Below are positions 32,976 through 45,706 of a stretch of 64,000 bases of DNA, in pieces (position 1 is the stretch's first letter; the number at the start of each line of letters is the position of its first letter). This DNA comes from Marisa cornuarietis. Taxonomy: Eukaryota > Mollusca > Gastropoda > Architaenioglossa > Ampullariidae. The translations under genes and the position numbers were made by a program. Location: positions 124,001 through 188,000 of the forward strand of contig SMMW01000638.1 in assembly GCA_004794655.1 (NCBI GenBank), read 5' to 3'. The notes under the pieces are model-generated. The model saw only the letters and a list, made by a program, of their open reading frames with translations. It searched no databases and had not been told where the DNA came from.

Positions 32976-34589
32976 CTACAATCATAAGACAAAGGTCTTG
33001 CTGAAGGTCTTCAAACTCTTTTTAGACATCAACTGGTTCGCTGTCAAACCGTTCTACGACATTTTGCTGTTGCTGCAAGGCATTTGTCAGTCTAGCCTTG
33101 TTCCAAATTGTGAGATTTTTTTTTCATCAGTCGATATAATTTTATGCTGCATCTTTCTAAAAGAGGATCTTCACAACATTTGATATCCGTTTAATTTCAT
33201 GGTATAACAGCTAGACTACAGTAGTTGACAATTAAATGACATTGGAGTGAAACTAAATGGAATTGTAGAAGACATTAAAACAGATTCATTATGTGATGCA
33301 ATCTTCCATAGTCATACTTTTTCCGCAGGTGAAGATTCTTTAGCATTAGAAAGGTTTCATTCGGCCCAGTAACGACCTTATCAGACCTCGGGGCTCAGGG
33401 GCCCCTGGGCGAGTGTCATATGCGGGTCCTTCGGGGGCCGAGAGCCCAAAGTGTACCCTATATACCCAATATACTCTATATATCCTATATACCCTATATA
33501 TCCTGCCCCAGTTGCCACCCCCTAAGGCCGCCTCTGATCGGTTGGTGCGGATATTTGTATTGTGTCAGGTAAAGATATCGAGATGTACCGTGTGTCCTTG
33601 TGATCTTCCTAAAGGTGGCGAAGCCTGGAGGTCGCTTTACCTTTCAGTTAAGTAAGTGGCAGTATTATATCTACATATTTGTTTTTTACTTTAGAATTAA
33701 GATATTCTTTGAATGTGAAATTAAACTGATAAAAAGAAAAGAAAGAGACACACTATCTGATAAATTAAATATTAGACTTAAAACCACCACGTGACCACAG
33801 CTTTTCTCTCTCCTACAGAAGGTTTAGTAAAACATTTGCCTGAGCCTTAACGCTGTTTTGTAAAAGCAAATTGCACGTGTATTTTAAAATCATTTAAAGG
33901 ACCATTTTCTCTTCTTAACTTAAACAGGCTAGAAATTCTTCTAAAGTCCTTAAAACTGTTTTGAAACTGTTAACTACGGTTTAAAATAATATTCAGAGAG
34001 AAATGTGAAGAGTTGGCAAGCGAAGAAGATTTGTATGACAGCACAAAGCGACGACTCGTTTTCTTAAATGTTTGTAACAAATACCACAAGCACCATTGTC
34101 TCTCTTTAGATGTAGCTGAGTGCAACTATTACTGCTCGGAGGATGTTCGTCAGAGAATCACAGCAACAATGACGAGGCTCAGCAAGACCTGGGACAGCAA
34201 AAGCGTCGGATTTTGTGCCCAAAATCAGGCTTTAAATTAATAAATGATTAGCCTTTCATAGTGCCAGTCATGCTGTACGGCTTTAGAAGGTGGACCTGCT
34301 AACAGACCAGGAGCGGCGGATCTAAACGCTCAAAGTGTTTTGAGCTGAATCTGAAAATAATGTTTAAGTCTTTAAACTTTCTCCCGAAACAACAGTAAGT
34401 AAATAAACCGCATAAACCCATTTGTAAAGATGGTAAATAATCAAGTTATAAATTTAATCAAATTAAATCAAATTTATAAAAACACGGGTTGTCTCTTGCT
34501 CTCTTGCAACTGGAAACTCTCATCGCTGTCATCGCTGTGTCTAGTTGACTGACATACAGATGAGGGTGTTGACAGCCCCACGTATGGCT
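32976..34589. other. Spacer after gene 4
   Basis: No gene. A GC-rich block with the palindrome-like GGGCTCAGGGGCCCCTGGGC is at 33390-33412, followed by a short CCCTATATA repeat at 33458-33503. These may belong to one degraded transposon. Confidence 0.4.
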
Positions 34590-34800
34590 TCTACAACATG
34601 TCCCTCACTGTAGAACTGTGTCTACAACATGTCCCTCACAGTACAACTGTGTCTACAATGATGATGATGATGATGATGATGATGATGTCCATCTGTAATG
34701 CGCAGGTATCCATTCAGAAGAATGCTCATTGCGCAACATGTCCCTCACACTACAACTGTGTCTACAACACATTGCTCACAGTACAACTGTGCCTCAGTTA
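34590..34800. repeat. 31-bp tandem repeat interrupted by a GAT microsatellite
   Basis: Unit TCTACAACATGTCCCTCACA followed by GTACAACTGTG. Copies lie on both sides of ten GAT units at 34657-34687. Confidence 0.85.
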
Positions 34801-36800
34801 CTACTCAAAGTAAACAAAATTTCAACGAGTTCAACGACTATTAGTCTCTTAGGAAACCGAATCTTGATGAGTTCCCGCCCCTCTTCCAGGTCCTACTGTT
34901 CGCCTGGCGCATCCATGGAATTTCAGTTTGAATAATTCGGAAACACATTTCTGTCTACAAGGAAGTAAATGGTGCATTTAAAAGCCGAATAATTTCTCTA
35001 TAAATTAATTTTGATACTTAATAGTGCACAATAGTATGCTTTTTCAAATTCTTTTCTGGTAAAGCAAGTGTAACATCCAGGGTGTTTGTTCTACGGGTTC
35101 CCTAAAACGATCTTTTACTGAATTTTACTTAAGTGACTAGGTGGACATGAATACCAATCGGTTTAATTGACATGGCTGGGTTACTGAGACTGTTTCGTCC
35201 TTCACCATGTCCTGTTTGACCAACTAGCCTGCTCATCACCAACCACAACAAATAAACATCTCCATTGGCTTGTATATTCCTTTAGTGTTTGTCCACAAAC
35301 CAGGGCAGTCAGCTCAGGGAAGTTGGCATTGCGTTTGACTCGTTTAGGTAACTCAATGTCTTTCATTTAACGAATAATAATAATAATAATAATAATAATT
35401 TTTATAATAATAATGTGAGTATTTTATTATCGTTATTATTGCTTATTATTGCTTAATTACATCAACATGTCACGGCGGCGTTTCTGTCTTGTGGATGTGG
35501 CCTGTCATTCACGAGACATCAATACTACAGCGACGACCGGAAAGTGACTGCAGCAACAGTCTTGACGTAGTGATTAGTGCTGAGTGTGAGCCCACGTGAC
35601 AGGGTACCCGTGAGTACCCGACCATAAACTGTTTCGTCCTACAGCTCTGGCTGTGGAGTTCATGAATCCAAACTGTTCTGCGATGTCGCTGCCATTCTAG
35701 AACTTAATTGGAGCTGAGTGTATTTGATATTACATTTGATATTGCTATATAGTTTAGTTTTACTATACTTTGGTACCCAAACATTATCAAGAAGCTTCTG
35801 GGTGAGATTTCTGGAGACTCTACTTTCATACACGTAAGAGAGAAAAGTGTTGTCTGGATTTGTAGAAAGTGAGTATCTGGGATGAAAGTATTATACAGGT
35901 CAGTTGTACTAAAGTAAACAGTCCCCGGTAGAGGCGCTATCTTCTTTGTGTTTATTTTCAAAAAGAACGAAAATACTTTGACGCATGCGTGATAGAGCGG
36001 AAGTAGATTCCAGTGACGTGGCCCAGTGAAGTGGGTAATGACAGGATGTTACGTGTTCATCCAGACGACTAGCAAAAAAGACAAGCACCATCGTTCATTG
36101 TACTCAATCTGTTAAGGTGTCAAGATGAGACTTGGGAATATCAGGTGACAGCAGGAAATCACAAACAATATTATTGTTGACAAGATCACTGACATTAATT
36201 AAGAAACTAACTCTTTGCTTCATTATCTTACAACTCAACACATTTCATGATGACTACCGTTTGATCTCAAAACATCTCAGACCCCAGAAGCTGACACAGT
36301 CCTTGGTGATCCATAAATGTGTCTCTGACACGGACATCACGTGTCTTGTGGTGAGACTGGACTTTACAGAAGTGGATGTGGATTACCTGGGAGATGAGAG
36401 CTGACAGGGTCTGTTTGATTTTAGATGTAGATCCTGCAATATTTCTTCCTTTAATTACATTGAGACATTAATTGCGATTCCAAATTTCCAAAAGATTGTA
36501 TTCCGTGTGTCAGTTTGAGAGATAAAAGCAAGTATCAACTGTTAGTTCATAAACTCAACTGTCACTCATGATACACTGAATAGCTCCCTGCATGTCAACC
36601 TAGAAGATTCTATATCCACACACAGTTACCAAACTCGCACGTAACCAGCCATCTAACACCATCATCTGTCTATTCATGTTGTTATCTGGAGAGAACAAGG
36701 AAGATAAACAGACGTATATGGGTCTATGCAAAGTGTAAAATCTACAAATGTGTATAAAACCTAATGTAATCTTTCTCGCTTAATGTCTGTCCTTATAAAC
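34801..36800. other. Spacer, nothing recognised
   Basis: A short AAT repeat is at 35376-35412. No gene seen. Confidence 0.4.
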
Positions 36801-36804
36801 AAGT

Positions 36805-36806
<2 letters not shown>

Positions 36807-36874
<68 letters not shown>
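36807..36874. repeat. TG microsatellite with a CG core
   Basis: TG units flank a GCGCGCGCG core, an alternating purine-pyrimidine tract. Confidence 0.95.
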
Positions 36875-36875
<1 letters not shown>

Positions 36876-37336
36876 TTTCATCTTCAGCAGAAGAGTTGAG
36901 TATGTTGATAGTAACAAAGTCTGATCTCCTATAATGTGTACTACACACAGGACAGTCAATCCGCTCATTTTGGGTTGTGGGTTGTGTTTTATCAACGTGT
37001 TTTGACACTAGCAATGATAAGGTGAACGTTTTGTTTGTACATTTTTCAATCTTCTATCTTTCCTGTGCCCAGTGGTTCCGATGTTGCCTAAGTTCATGAC
37101 AAAGAACACAGTCATCACCTCATTGACAAACGCTTGAAAATTGCGGGATAAACATGTCCTGTCTGACACTTTCACTACGGGAGACAACTTTGCTATCAGA
37201 CACAATCTCATCTTAGGAAAACTAATGTTGGTATGTGGGCGCCAGTGGGAGGACACAGTCACACATCAGCAGCTTGGTGTTATACAAGTGTCTTAGCACG
37301 TTGGTCGTCTTCCCAAATATTATGACATTAGTACGT

Positions 37337-37342
37337 CGCGCG

Positions 37343-37398
<56 letters not shown>
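37337..37398. repeat. CG/CA alternating tract
   Basis: Seven CG-type units run into more than twenty CA units. The tract is the reverse-complement type of 36807-36874 and abuts the SINE tail. Confidence 0.95.
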
Positions 37399-37400
<2 letters not shown>

Positions 37401-37580
37401 GGAAAATTGGTATTTTTCGCCGAGCCAGCAACCAAAGCTATATCACTGCACGGCAGCCAGCCCTGTAAACAGATGTCACATGCAGAAAAAGAACAGCGTG
37501 CCCGAGACGAGAGCTGAACCCAGGACAGGCAACCCTCACTATTGGTGACTGGAGCTAACCGCTACACCACCAGTCAGCCT
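37398..37580 (-). repeat. tRNA-derived SINE family A, copy 2
   Basis: On the minus strand a clear A box TGGTGTAGCGGTTAGCTCC lies about 35 bases before the B box GGGTTCAGCTCTCGTC. The body matches copy 1 at 28525-28868. The TG-type microsatellite next to it lies at the SINE 3' end and may be its tail. It is too diverged and long to be a working tRNA gene. Confidence 0.85.
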
Positions 37581-37898
37581 CGAGACAGAGACAGGGAGAG
37601 AGACAGAGAGAGTGTGTTATTCGTAATAAGTTCTGTCTGTTCAGTCGAATGTCTTCCACTGAGCAACAGTAAACTGATTCTTAATCCTGACAACACGGGA
37701 GTAAATGCTGTAAACCTGGGTGCACTTTGGAGTGTTTCGGCAATCATGGAAGACTTCTCTCTTCTCTTTCAGCAGTCAGTGAAATATCACAGTACCCTGA
37801 TTGATATCAGTCTGCTTCTCATACTGTCTTGAAACGTTAAACAGCGCTTCCGTAGGATGATTTCATTTGGAATATTTCTGAACCTCACTTCCACCTGC

Positions 37899-38110
37899 TA
37901 TGATGACCTCACGCCTGGACTAGTGTAGACATGTGATATGATGACCTCACGCCTGGACTAGTGTAGACATGTGATATGATGACCTCACGCCTGGACTAGT
38001 GTAGCCCTGTACTATGATGACCTCACGCCTGGACTACTGTAAGCCTGTGATATGATGACCACACGCTTGGACTACTTTAAGTTTTACTATCATGACCTCA
38101 CTCCTGGACT
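37899..38110. repeat. 38-bp minisatellite, about 5-6 copies
   Basis: Unit TATGATGACCTCACGCCTGG followed by ACTAGTGTAGACATGTGA; copies decay toward the 3' end. Confidence 0.92.
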
Positions 38111-38991
38111 TAATAAGTTTATCAAATTAACTCTCACCTGTGAGAGGTGCATGGAAGAGCAGTCTCTCTCATATAAAAAACGAAAATTCGAGCAAATCTC
38201 TTCATGATGAAACTTCTATACGAAGTTGCCTACAGAACATTCCTACCTCCCTGACATAGTACTCCTGGAATACTATTCCTGGCATCCCACTCCTGGCATA
38301 CTACTCCTGCAGCTTTCTTTCCTGCTGTGTGTATCGGCCGTCCATCATTCTCTGTTGATCAAGCGAGGGACCAGCCGCTCTGATGTTTCAATCACTTGCT
38401 TTTATTGTGCAGACCTAACAGCAACAAATAAACTGCCAGCCTCAGTCAGGTGTTGAATCTGAACTCAGATAAGAAGATAAGACACAGGGCGCTTCAGGGT
38501 GCTACACAATAATGAGATGTTTGTCCTGTCTAACAAATACCAAATCTCATCAATACCCGAGTTTTGCAACACAAAATTAGCGCTGTTATATTTTCCTTGA
38601 AAAAATATTTCCATGCTCCATGGATGTAAAGAGCAAATAGTATTTAATTGGCTTCCAAGAAGTTTTATATACAATTTGCGATATTATTTTTTTATTCATA
38701 AACTTGTTGTACAGAACGGTAGGGTGCAGGCAAACACACGTGTGAGTAAAGAAACAAACATTAAATGTGCAGCCAATGTTTTGTGCATCAGTTGATTGTC
38801 GTAGAAAAGAATGTCTGCTATAATTTTTTAAAGATATTACAAACAAGGATAAACAATGACATTAAAAATATCAGTTGACAATGTGAGACAGTTATGGACA
38901 AGTGTCTGAAAATAGCGACCTGCTTCATAATTATGTAATTAAGCAGTAATCAATTTTACAAAGCTGTCGGAAAATGGTTAGTTTGTAAGAA
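38111..38991. other. Upstream region of gene 5
   Basis: A degenerate CTCCTGG(C)ATACTA repeat is at 38258-38310. No gene seen. Confidence 0.4.
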
Positions 38992-38998
38992 TATAAAT
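38992..38998 (+). promoter_or_regulatory. TATA-like element upstream of gene 5
   Basis: TATAAAT followed by CTT, 178 bases before the gene 5 ATG, resembling the element before gene 3 in sequence and distance. Motif evidence only. Confidence 0.35.
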
Positions 38999-39169
38999 CT
39001 TGTGGGTTTTGTAATCACTACAGAAACTAAAATGTGAACCGGGTCTTCCTATGAGTAGACCTTAGCACGGTCCTTATTCAGTTCACATGATCACTAAGAA
39101 AATGGTGACTACATGTGAAGTTTTCTTCACTTTGACTTGAGGCAAAGGCCACGTGTCCCGTGTATACAA

Positions 39170-40264
39170 ATGGCGACATCCAATAAGTCCTACTTTTCTA
39201 ACAGTTCAGGTACAGTATTGCAGAATAGTGGAGACATTGTCAGCTATTCTTTATACATTTTGATAACTACAGTCAGTAATAATTTCATCGGAGTCATTAT
39301 AAGTCTTGTAGGAATTCCAACCAATGCTGTCAACTGTCTAATATTCAGGCGACAAGGTCTCAGAGATCGCACAAATCTCTGTTTATTTTCACTGGCGCTG
39401 GTAGATTTGTTGGGTTTTGTTCACACCCTCACTCCCACCTCAGTAAAATTTTTCATTGATATCTGGAATAAATCCCTTGGAAATGAATTTGTGTTTAAAG
39501 CCCTGGCCTACACCCTGGGTGTGTTGTACGGGTGGAGAGCGACGTCTGATGTCATCAGCATGATCATCGCTGTGGACCGCTGTCTGTGCGTCCTTCTGCC
39601 TCTCCACGTCACTCACCTCATTCGCACGCGCACCATGGCGGCCATGATGGCAGCATCTTTCGTCTTCTTACAGCTGTGCTACGTTGTGCTGCCATTGAAG
39701 TTTACGGTTGCTAGACTTTATGCCAATAACACGAGAACTTTTGAATGGAGAACGGTTCAAACTGAAATAGGACTGAAATATGGAAATATTTTAGACGCAG
39801 TTTCCAACACAGCGTTAGGTATCGCTCTTCCCATCATGACATTCATCGTTGTTTCAGCAGCGACGGCCATGACAGTTGTAAAGCTGAGATCTGCAGCCCG
39901 ATGGCGAGAGAAGACGAGTTCTTCAAATATCGCAACCTCAGACCGTCAGACAGGTGCCACCAAGATGCTGGTGCTCGTCTCCTGTCTCTACATCGTCACC
40001 ATGACACCCTACGTCGCTTCAGTTATTGTTCGAATCCTCGTTGAGGACTTTTCGCCATACGGCCGTTACTACTACAGCTACACCTCCGTGACCTCAGTTG
40101 TGGAAAAGATCGCGTGGATCAACAACGCTCTCAACTTCTTTGTGTACTTCGCGCAGTCGTCTCGGTTTCGCCGCGAACTTCGCGAGATTTTGTGCTGTGG
40201 CCACCGAGAGCACGTCACTCGTGTTAACGTCACGCACTCGTTGACTCAGTCAGTGTCACTGTAG
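39170..40264 (+). CDS. Chemosensory-like class A GPCR, gene 5 of the array
   Basis: A 364-residue single-exon receptor. The open frame extends to 39137 but has no ATG before 39170, and the paralogues also start just before such a Ser/Asn-rich N-terminus, so 39170 is the start. Marks: sequons NKS and NSS at the N-terminus, PTNAVNCLIF in TM1, ALVD in TM2, DRC (136-138), loop-2 sequon NNT (186-188), DFSPYGRYY (293-301), NFFVY in TM7, SSRFRR and LCCG. In the second intracellular loop LPLRV is LPLHV. TM3 begins GWRATSD instead of GLRATSD. The TM3-TM4 DNA block (39548-39711) again closely follows genes 1, 3 and 4. Ligand unknown. Confidence 0.95.
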   Translation: MATSNKSYFSNSSGTVLQNSGDIVSYSLYILITTVSNNFIGVIISLVGIPTNAVNCLIFRRQGLRDRTNLCLFSLALVDLLGFVHTLTPTSVKFFIDIWNKSLGNEFVFKALAYTLGVLYGWRATSDVISMIIAVDRCLCVLLPLHVTHLIRTRTMAAMMAASFVFLQLCYVVLPLKFTVARLYANNTRTFEWRTVQTEIGLKYGNILDAVSNTALGIALPIMTFIVVSAATAMTVVKLRSAARWREKTSSSNIATSDRQTGATKMLVLVSCLYIVTMTPYVASVIVRILVEDFSPYGRYYYSYTSVTSVVEKIAWINNALNFFVYFAQSSRFRRELREILCCGHREHVTRVNVTHSLTQSVSL

Positions 40265-41567
40265 TCGTCGTGCTGGCTGCTGTGTTGGTTGGGGTGGCTG
40301 CTGGCCGTGGCGTTTACTAATCGAAAAACGCAAAAAAAAGTGGAACTAGAAAAATCTCATTTTAAACCGAGGCAACTGAGTCAACCGACAGTCAGCGGCA
40401 GGTAGCTCCATGATGATATTAGACATTTCGCCATGAATGCAACATGTATTACACAAATATTTTCACGACAGACCTAGGCTAACTTACGGTAAGTGACATA
40501 CTGTTTACGCGATATGTTTTATATGGCAAATGTATAGATACCTACACAAATAGCACAGCCCCGAGATTTATTTTAAATAATTCTATAATTTGTATGTATC
40601 GTATATATATATATATACACATATGTAAAGCAAACGGTATATGTATGACATAATTTATCAGTATCGTATTTCATTGTGAGTAGTATAAAACATGATATAG
40701 CTTTTTGACGAAAAGGGGAATTAAGGATCATGTAAACAGTTAACTAGCTACTCAAGGTATTCTCAGATAGAGGTAATCTCAGGCAGGATTTTAAAACTTT
40801 GCAGTTCTTAGAGAAAGGGTCAGCGGTTCACAGACTTTATTCTCTAGAATTTGACGCTGAAAAAACTCTTCCCATGTTTTTTAAGTTTTAAATGGCATAA
40901 GGGTCTGCATCTGTCATTTGTTAGACATATAACTCGAGCCTCCTTTGATTTTAATTTACTCTTGAAGTCTTCGTCTACTGGGGTCTTTTTACTTTTTTCA
41001 AATATTTGCTATGGCCTGCATTGTCTTTGGACAATACACTAGTGCACACATGTTTATTATGGGATGGCTTGAGTATATTTCTAGGTCATTTGTTATACTC
41101 TAAACTTTCTGTGCGATATTTTGAAAGTCTTTCCGATGGTGTTTGCCTTCTCTTGCTTGGCCAGATTTATACTGTTTGGAGTTTTAATGGACTAAATAGC
41201 TGTCATCTCTTTTTCTGTATTCGGCTACAGAAAACAATTCTTAAATTGTTATAGTTGACAGTCAAGGATGTTCTCATGCGAGTCACATGGGTTGACACAT
41301 TCATTGAGACATTTGCGTGTACGTTAGTTCGAGCACAAGGACTGTCTACGAGTGTGTATATATATATATATATATTAAATATATAACAGATTCCAGATAA
41401 GCGCACTTGATGTTCTATTCCACAACCAAAATTAGCATCATTCTCCCACCCACAACTAAAAATCACAGCTGATGAAGATGATAATGATGATGACAACGAA
41501 GAAAATGGTGACAACGACAACGACAACAGCACCAGAACAGTAACTACCAGAGTCTTTGTGATCTACA
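40265..41567. other. Spacer after gene 5
   Basis: No gene. TA repeats are at 40603-40617 and 41357-41376. Confidence 0.4.
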
Positions 41568-42040
41568 TCTAATGTTGGATGATTGTTACACTTAGTGCTG
41601 GATAACTATTACATCTAGTCTTTAATGTTGATGATTACTTCTAGTCTTTAATGATTATTACATCTAGTCTATAATAATTGCTACTTCTTTAATGATTATT
41701 ACCTCTAGTCTTTATTGATCATTACATCTAGTCTTTAATGATTATTACATCTAGTCTTTATTGATCATTACATCTAGTCTTTAATGATTATTACATCTAG
41801 TCTTTATTGATCATTACATCTAGTCTTTAATGATTATTACATCTAGTCTTTAATGATTGCTACTTCTTGTCTTTATTGATTATTACATCTAGTCTTTAAT
41901 GATTGCTACTTCTTGTCTTTAATGATTATTACATCTAGCTCTGGGTCACTATTACTCTAGTGTTGCTTATTACCTCTAGTCTTTAATGATTATTATATTT
42001 GGTTGTGGATAACTATAACTTCTATTCTCTATATAGTCCT
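41568..42040. repeat. 23-bp minisatellite with 46-bp higher-order unit
   Basis: Unit TGATTATTACATCTAGTCTT plus TAA. Copies alternate GATTATTA and GATCATTA in the middle, giving a 46-base period; edges are more diverged. Confidence 0.92.
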
Positions 42041-43424
42041 GGATGATCATTGCATTTGTTATTACCTATTATGTTTATTCAATGAGATGTGACGTAGCAT
42101 TTAATCAATGCAATTGTCTTCAACATGATTTTGCGTAGACATAGTTAATAATTTAAAAAGTGAAACAGTTAAAGCATACGGGTAACTTTCCCCAACACAT
42201 TTAACATTGATTCAGCAAACAGAGAAATAAAAAGCTGGGTTACTAGTGAAACATTACAATGCTAGCACTTAGATCATACTCGCATGTAATTCAAGGGAGG
42301 TGCGCAGTGCTCATAAAGTGGCATCGTACGAGACAACTGACCGGTAAACTGTAACCATGGTGACGACAGGACATCCTGCTGTTGTTTAGGGTGGTGTAAG
42401 CTGATGACATATCAATAATAGGCGAGTATGGGAAAGTTCTGTTACCTTTCTTCATTGTTTACAAACCGTGGATCTCATAGTCTGCCGAATATCCTCAACA
42501 GTTTTTTTTAACAATAAATGGGAAGTAAATGCTGCATTTAAAATACTAAAAGGTTATCTCCCTTGACTTCAAAAATAGTTGTCAAAATTGTAAAAGGAGA
42601 TGCCATTCAACCGTAATACCTTTATAATGAAGCTAAAGAAATAAGTCCTTATGATCATTAAAGTTACTATGTATTCTGTGATTTTCTTTCTTTCTAAATA
42701 TTTATTCATTTTAGGATGATTTAAGTATACTAGTGAAGGAAAAACTGCAGCACAGTAAAACAAAGCGTGTAAATCAATATAAAAATTCAAATAAATCATA
42801 TTTGACTGCCAGATCCTTAATTTGAAAGTTTGTTAAAATCTGACAACGTAAAAGATACATTTCGCAGACATAAAGTTTGAGATTATACATCATTTATATA
42901 TATAGCAAACAATAAAACAATAAATATATTTCATGCGTGACATATTTGTTGTTTGCTGACAGATTGATCATATTTGCGAAATTAATAAAATATAAACTGT
43001 ATGCATAGAAGAGGTGTTAAAAATGGAAAACATTTATTAACTGTGCGCGTCCATGAAGTCGTGATTGTACTGAAGACACTCCCTTGTTTTCTCACCTTTG
43101 CACGTGTTCGTCACTTGTCTGCTGCCTCCACAGGAGTCGGAAGGGGGCCTTCCTGACAGTTTAGTCCCTTGACGGGGGATAGACGGACCAGTTTACGGCC
43201 CTTAATTAGAAAAAAGGGTAGACCCTACTGTACCTTTCTTCCCCATTTGATGTCTTCCTGTGGGGGGGGGGGGGGGGGCGCGTGTAGCGGGGTGACTTCA
43301 CGGGGTTGTCATTGCTTGGGACTTTCTCAGGCGCCAGGCGGGTAGTTGATTATCTCATCATCAGTTTAGTGACACTGCCACAGAGTTCATAACGTTTATT
43401 ATCCATGGTTAGACCCGTTTCATT
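42041..43424. other. Spacer with a G homopolymer
   Basis: AT-rich. A run of about 18 G lies at 43262-43279, a likely assembly-weak spot. No gene seen. Confidence 0.45.
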
Positions 43425-43509
43425 CATTCCTTTTTTTAGACATTAAATGTGGGAATCGTTTTTGTTTGAAAAAAGTAGAAGAGTGCCGCGAGCGTAGCTA
43501 CATGTAGAT

Positions 43510-43564
<55 letters not shown>

Positions 43565-43605
43565 CGCATCCATTCATAAGAGCACTTCACCCAAAACGTT
43601 ACAAC
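43425..43605 (+). repeat. Dispersed repeat R2, copy 2, with CA insertion
   Basis: Matches 7962-8125 in the same orientation (GACATTAAATGT, AAAGTAGAAGAGTG, GCGTAGCTACATGTAGATGC, CACTTCACCCAAAACGTTAC). About 25 CA units sit inside it. Confidence 0.8.
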
Positions 43606-43779
43606 AGTGTAGGGGCCTTAGGGCTCTGTCACTGGGGTTTCCTAGTTTTTGCCTTACTTTCCTGCCCATAGGTGGTACATCTTGACCGATCTTGATATTC
43701 GGAATCACCGAGTGCAACCGAGATATCCTTCCTTTCAGACCCACCCTAACTTGTTTTGCAACTCTTCTACCTGATTAAA

Positions 43780-43890
43780 GTCGGAACGTAAACCTAGATA
43801 ACGTTGACGATGTGAGGCAGGATTCGAATGAAAATCCGCCTGCGGGAAATGGATCAACAGCTGATAATTGCTGTTACACTGCCATACTGA
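43780..43890 (-). repeat. Possible degenerate tRNA-derived SINE head
   Basis: On the minus strand CATTCGAATCCTGCCTC fits a B box and GGCAGTGTAACAGC could be a decayed A box. It sits between R2 and R1 and may be part of the same composite element. Confidence 0.35.
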
Positions 43891-44044
43891 GGAGCCCACA
43901 TCATGCTCGTGTATGGCTTCTTCCCCACTGTACCACAGAATGTGGCCTTCGCCAGTTACTGACTCACTAAAGCCTACCTCCCCCCTCTTTCACAGGGGGA
44001 AAATAGAGAAACTAAAATAAAGAACACAAAGAACTGTACGTGTA

Positions 44045-44275
44045 TTGAAGACCGTGGATTCTCACCTGAAGTAGACCGTGTCGTACACAGCTACACCATA
44101 CCACGTGACTTGCTCACACATTAGTCTTTCGTATGAAACGAGTCTCACTTTCTTTATTGCGTCATGGTGTGACGTAAAAATGTAGGTTTTTCGTCTCCCA
44201 GTCACGTGGCTTCCCAAGAACGTGCCGCTGTTCTACGTTCGCTTCAAACAACTAAGTTTGAGTCGCCAACTGTTA
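44045..44275 (-). repeat. Dispersed repeat R1, copy 2 (inverted)
   Basis: The reverse complement of this stretch follows 2030-2265 almost end to end, including AACAGCGGCACGTTCTTGGG and GAGCAAGTCACGTGGT. Together with R2 at 43425 it may form one element of about 850 bases. Confidence 0.85.
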
Positions 44276-44401
44276 CAGAAGATGACAGTGCGGTGAGCAT
44301 CAAGAGTCAATCATAACATAAAAGCAAACGGATGACAATACGAGAAAACAGAAATCAACAGCATGGCTAGAAATAAAGAACTGAGTGTAGTTAGTATTCT
44401 G

Positions 44402-44840
44402 TCATGACAACAGCACTAATGTTGATACGTCACTTGACAAACAGAGGTACGTACAATACATACAAAAAACTAGTCCATTTGAAACAAGTAGGTCTTCAGT
44501 TTTTTTCTTGAAATTTGCAAGACTCTCAGACTCCTTGGTCGAGAGAGGAAGCGAGTTCCACAGAAGCGGGGCTACATTTGAGAAAGATTTGAAACCCATT
44601 GTCTTTTTGTTTGTGTTCCCTATCTGAACATTTGGGCGTCTTAGTCTGGAAGGGGCTGCTGAACGAAGGTGAATGAGATCTTGTAGATATGCAGGCGCCA
44701 GGTCGTGAAGGCAGCCATATGTCAGAGTTAACAATTCGTGGTCCATTCTTTTCTCCACAAGAGGCCAGTGTAGGTCACACCTGTGAGGAAGAAATTGTCT
44801 GCTGTCCTTGGCTTGCTTTTGATCATCGCAAACATAGCCG
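44402..44840 (-). pseudogene. CR1/L2-like LINE tail fragment
   Basis: The minus strand reads, without stop, LTYGCLHDLAPAYLQDLIHL, then FKSFSNVAPLLWNSLPLSTK and SLANFKKKTEDLL. This is the conserved end of the RT protein in CR1/L2-type LINEs (LTYKCLHGLAPxYL ... APxLWNSLP ... SLxxFKxxLK). The frame runs upstream to about 44840 with CDLHWPLVEKRMDHEL, the expected preceding motif. A 5'-truncated copy; the matching part is open but short. Confidence 0.85.
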
Positions 44841-45698
44841 TGCAGTACACTGTTGAATATATATAAGAAATGAAAAATTGTATTTACTCCAAAATCATTT
44901 ATAACTTGAGAAAGCGTGTTTACTTACAAAAACAAAAGTAAAAAAATAAAATAAAAACACACACGCGCGCGCGCGTGCATGCAAAATACATTTCATCTGT
45001 TGTTGATTAGCTAAGCTGGTGAGAGTAAAACAATTTCAAAAATATATTTTGTCTATATACAGAAATGGCAGAATGTTTGCCTAAATTCAGTTAAACATCT
45101 TCTCCTGCGTGAAATGTTGAGCTTTACAGATGGTTTTTTAATTTACTGCAGTATTAGATCTTAAATCAGACATCAGGAATATGTTTGGCAGATAAAAGTT
45201 ATACACGACAGAACAAAATAAAATACAATCAGTATGTTGACAGTTTTCTTGTAAAAACACTAAAATATCCTACACACAAGAAAGCATGTGCTTCCTGACA
45301 CAATCAGATATACAGTCACGCCCACACGTAGGCACATGCACGAGAAAATAAAACAAGAGACAAGTCACCGACAAAACATGTAAACAAAAGCTTCATCGAC
45401 TCCTTTCCAACTTAATATTTTGTTTTCCGTGTTCTTTGCCGAGTGATTTTTATACAAGAAACAGCAGCCACGTTTACTGTGTAATTACATCGCACTCCTC
45501 CATTCTTGGTGTAGTTATTTTCTTTCGATCTGAATCTTTCTTTAAAAATGTAAAATTAATAGGCTTGGAGAATTTCCGTTCCATGCTATACCACATTTTC
45601 TGGTGTCATTAATTACAAGCTTTTATTTTTCGACTGTGTCAAGAGAGGAAGGTTATTAACAAGTTATTAGCAAATCATTTATTTCTTAGGTATTCGGG
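44841..45698. other. Upstream region of gene 6
   Basis: AT-rich with a CACACGCGCGCG tract at 44958-44980. No other gene seen. Confidence 0.4.
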
Positions 45699-45706
45699 TA
45701 TAAAAA
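45699..45706 (+). promoter_or_regulatory. TATA box upstream of gene 6
   Basis: GTATAAAAAG followed by a GC-rich stretch (TCCCGCGAGG), 118 bases before the ATG. It is the best core-promoter candidate in the window. Confidence 0.45.

Noticed and set aside
39137..39169. Eleven-residue N-terminal extension of gene 5
   Set aside because: The extension starts at TTG. The first ATG is at 39170 and fits the paralogues.
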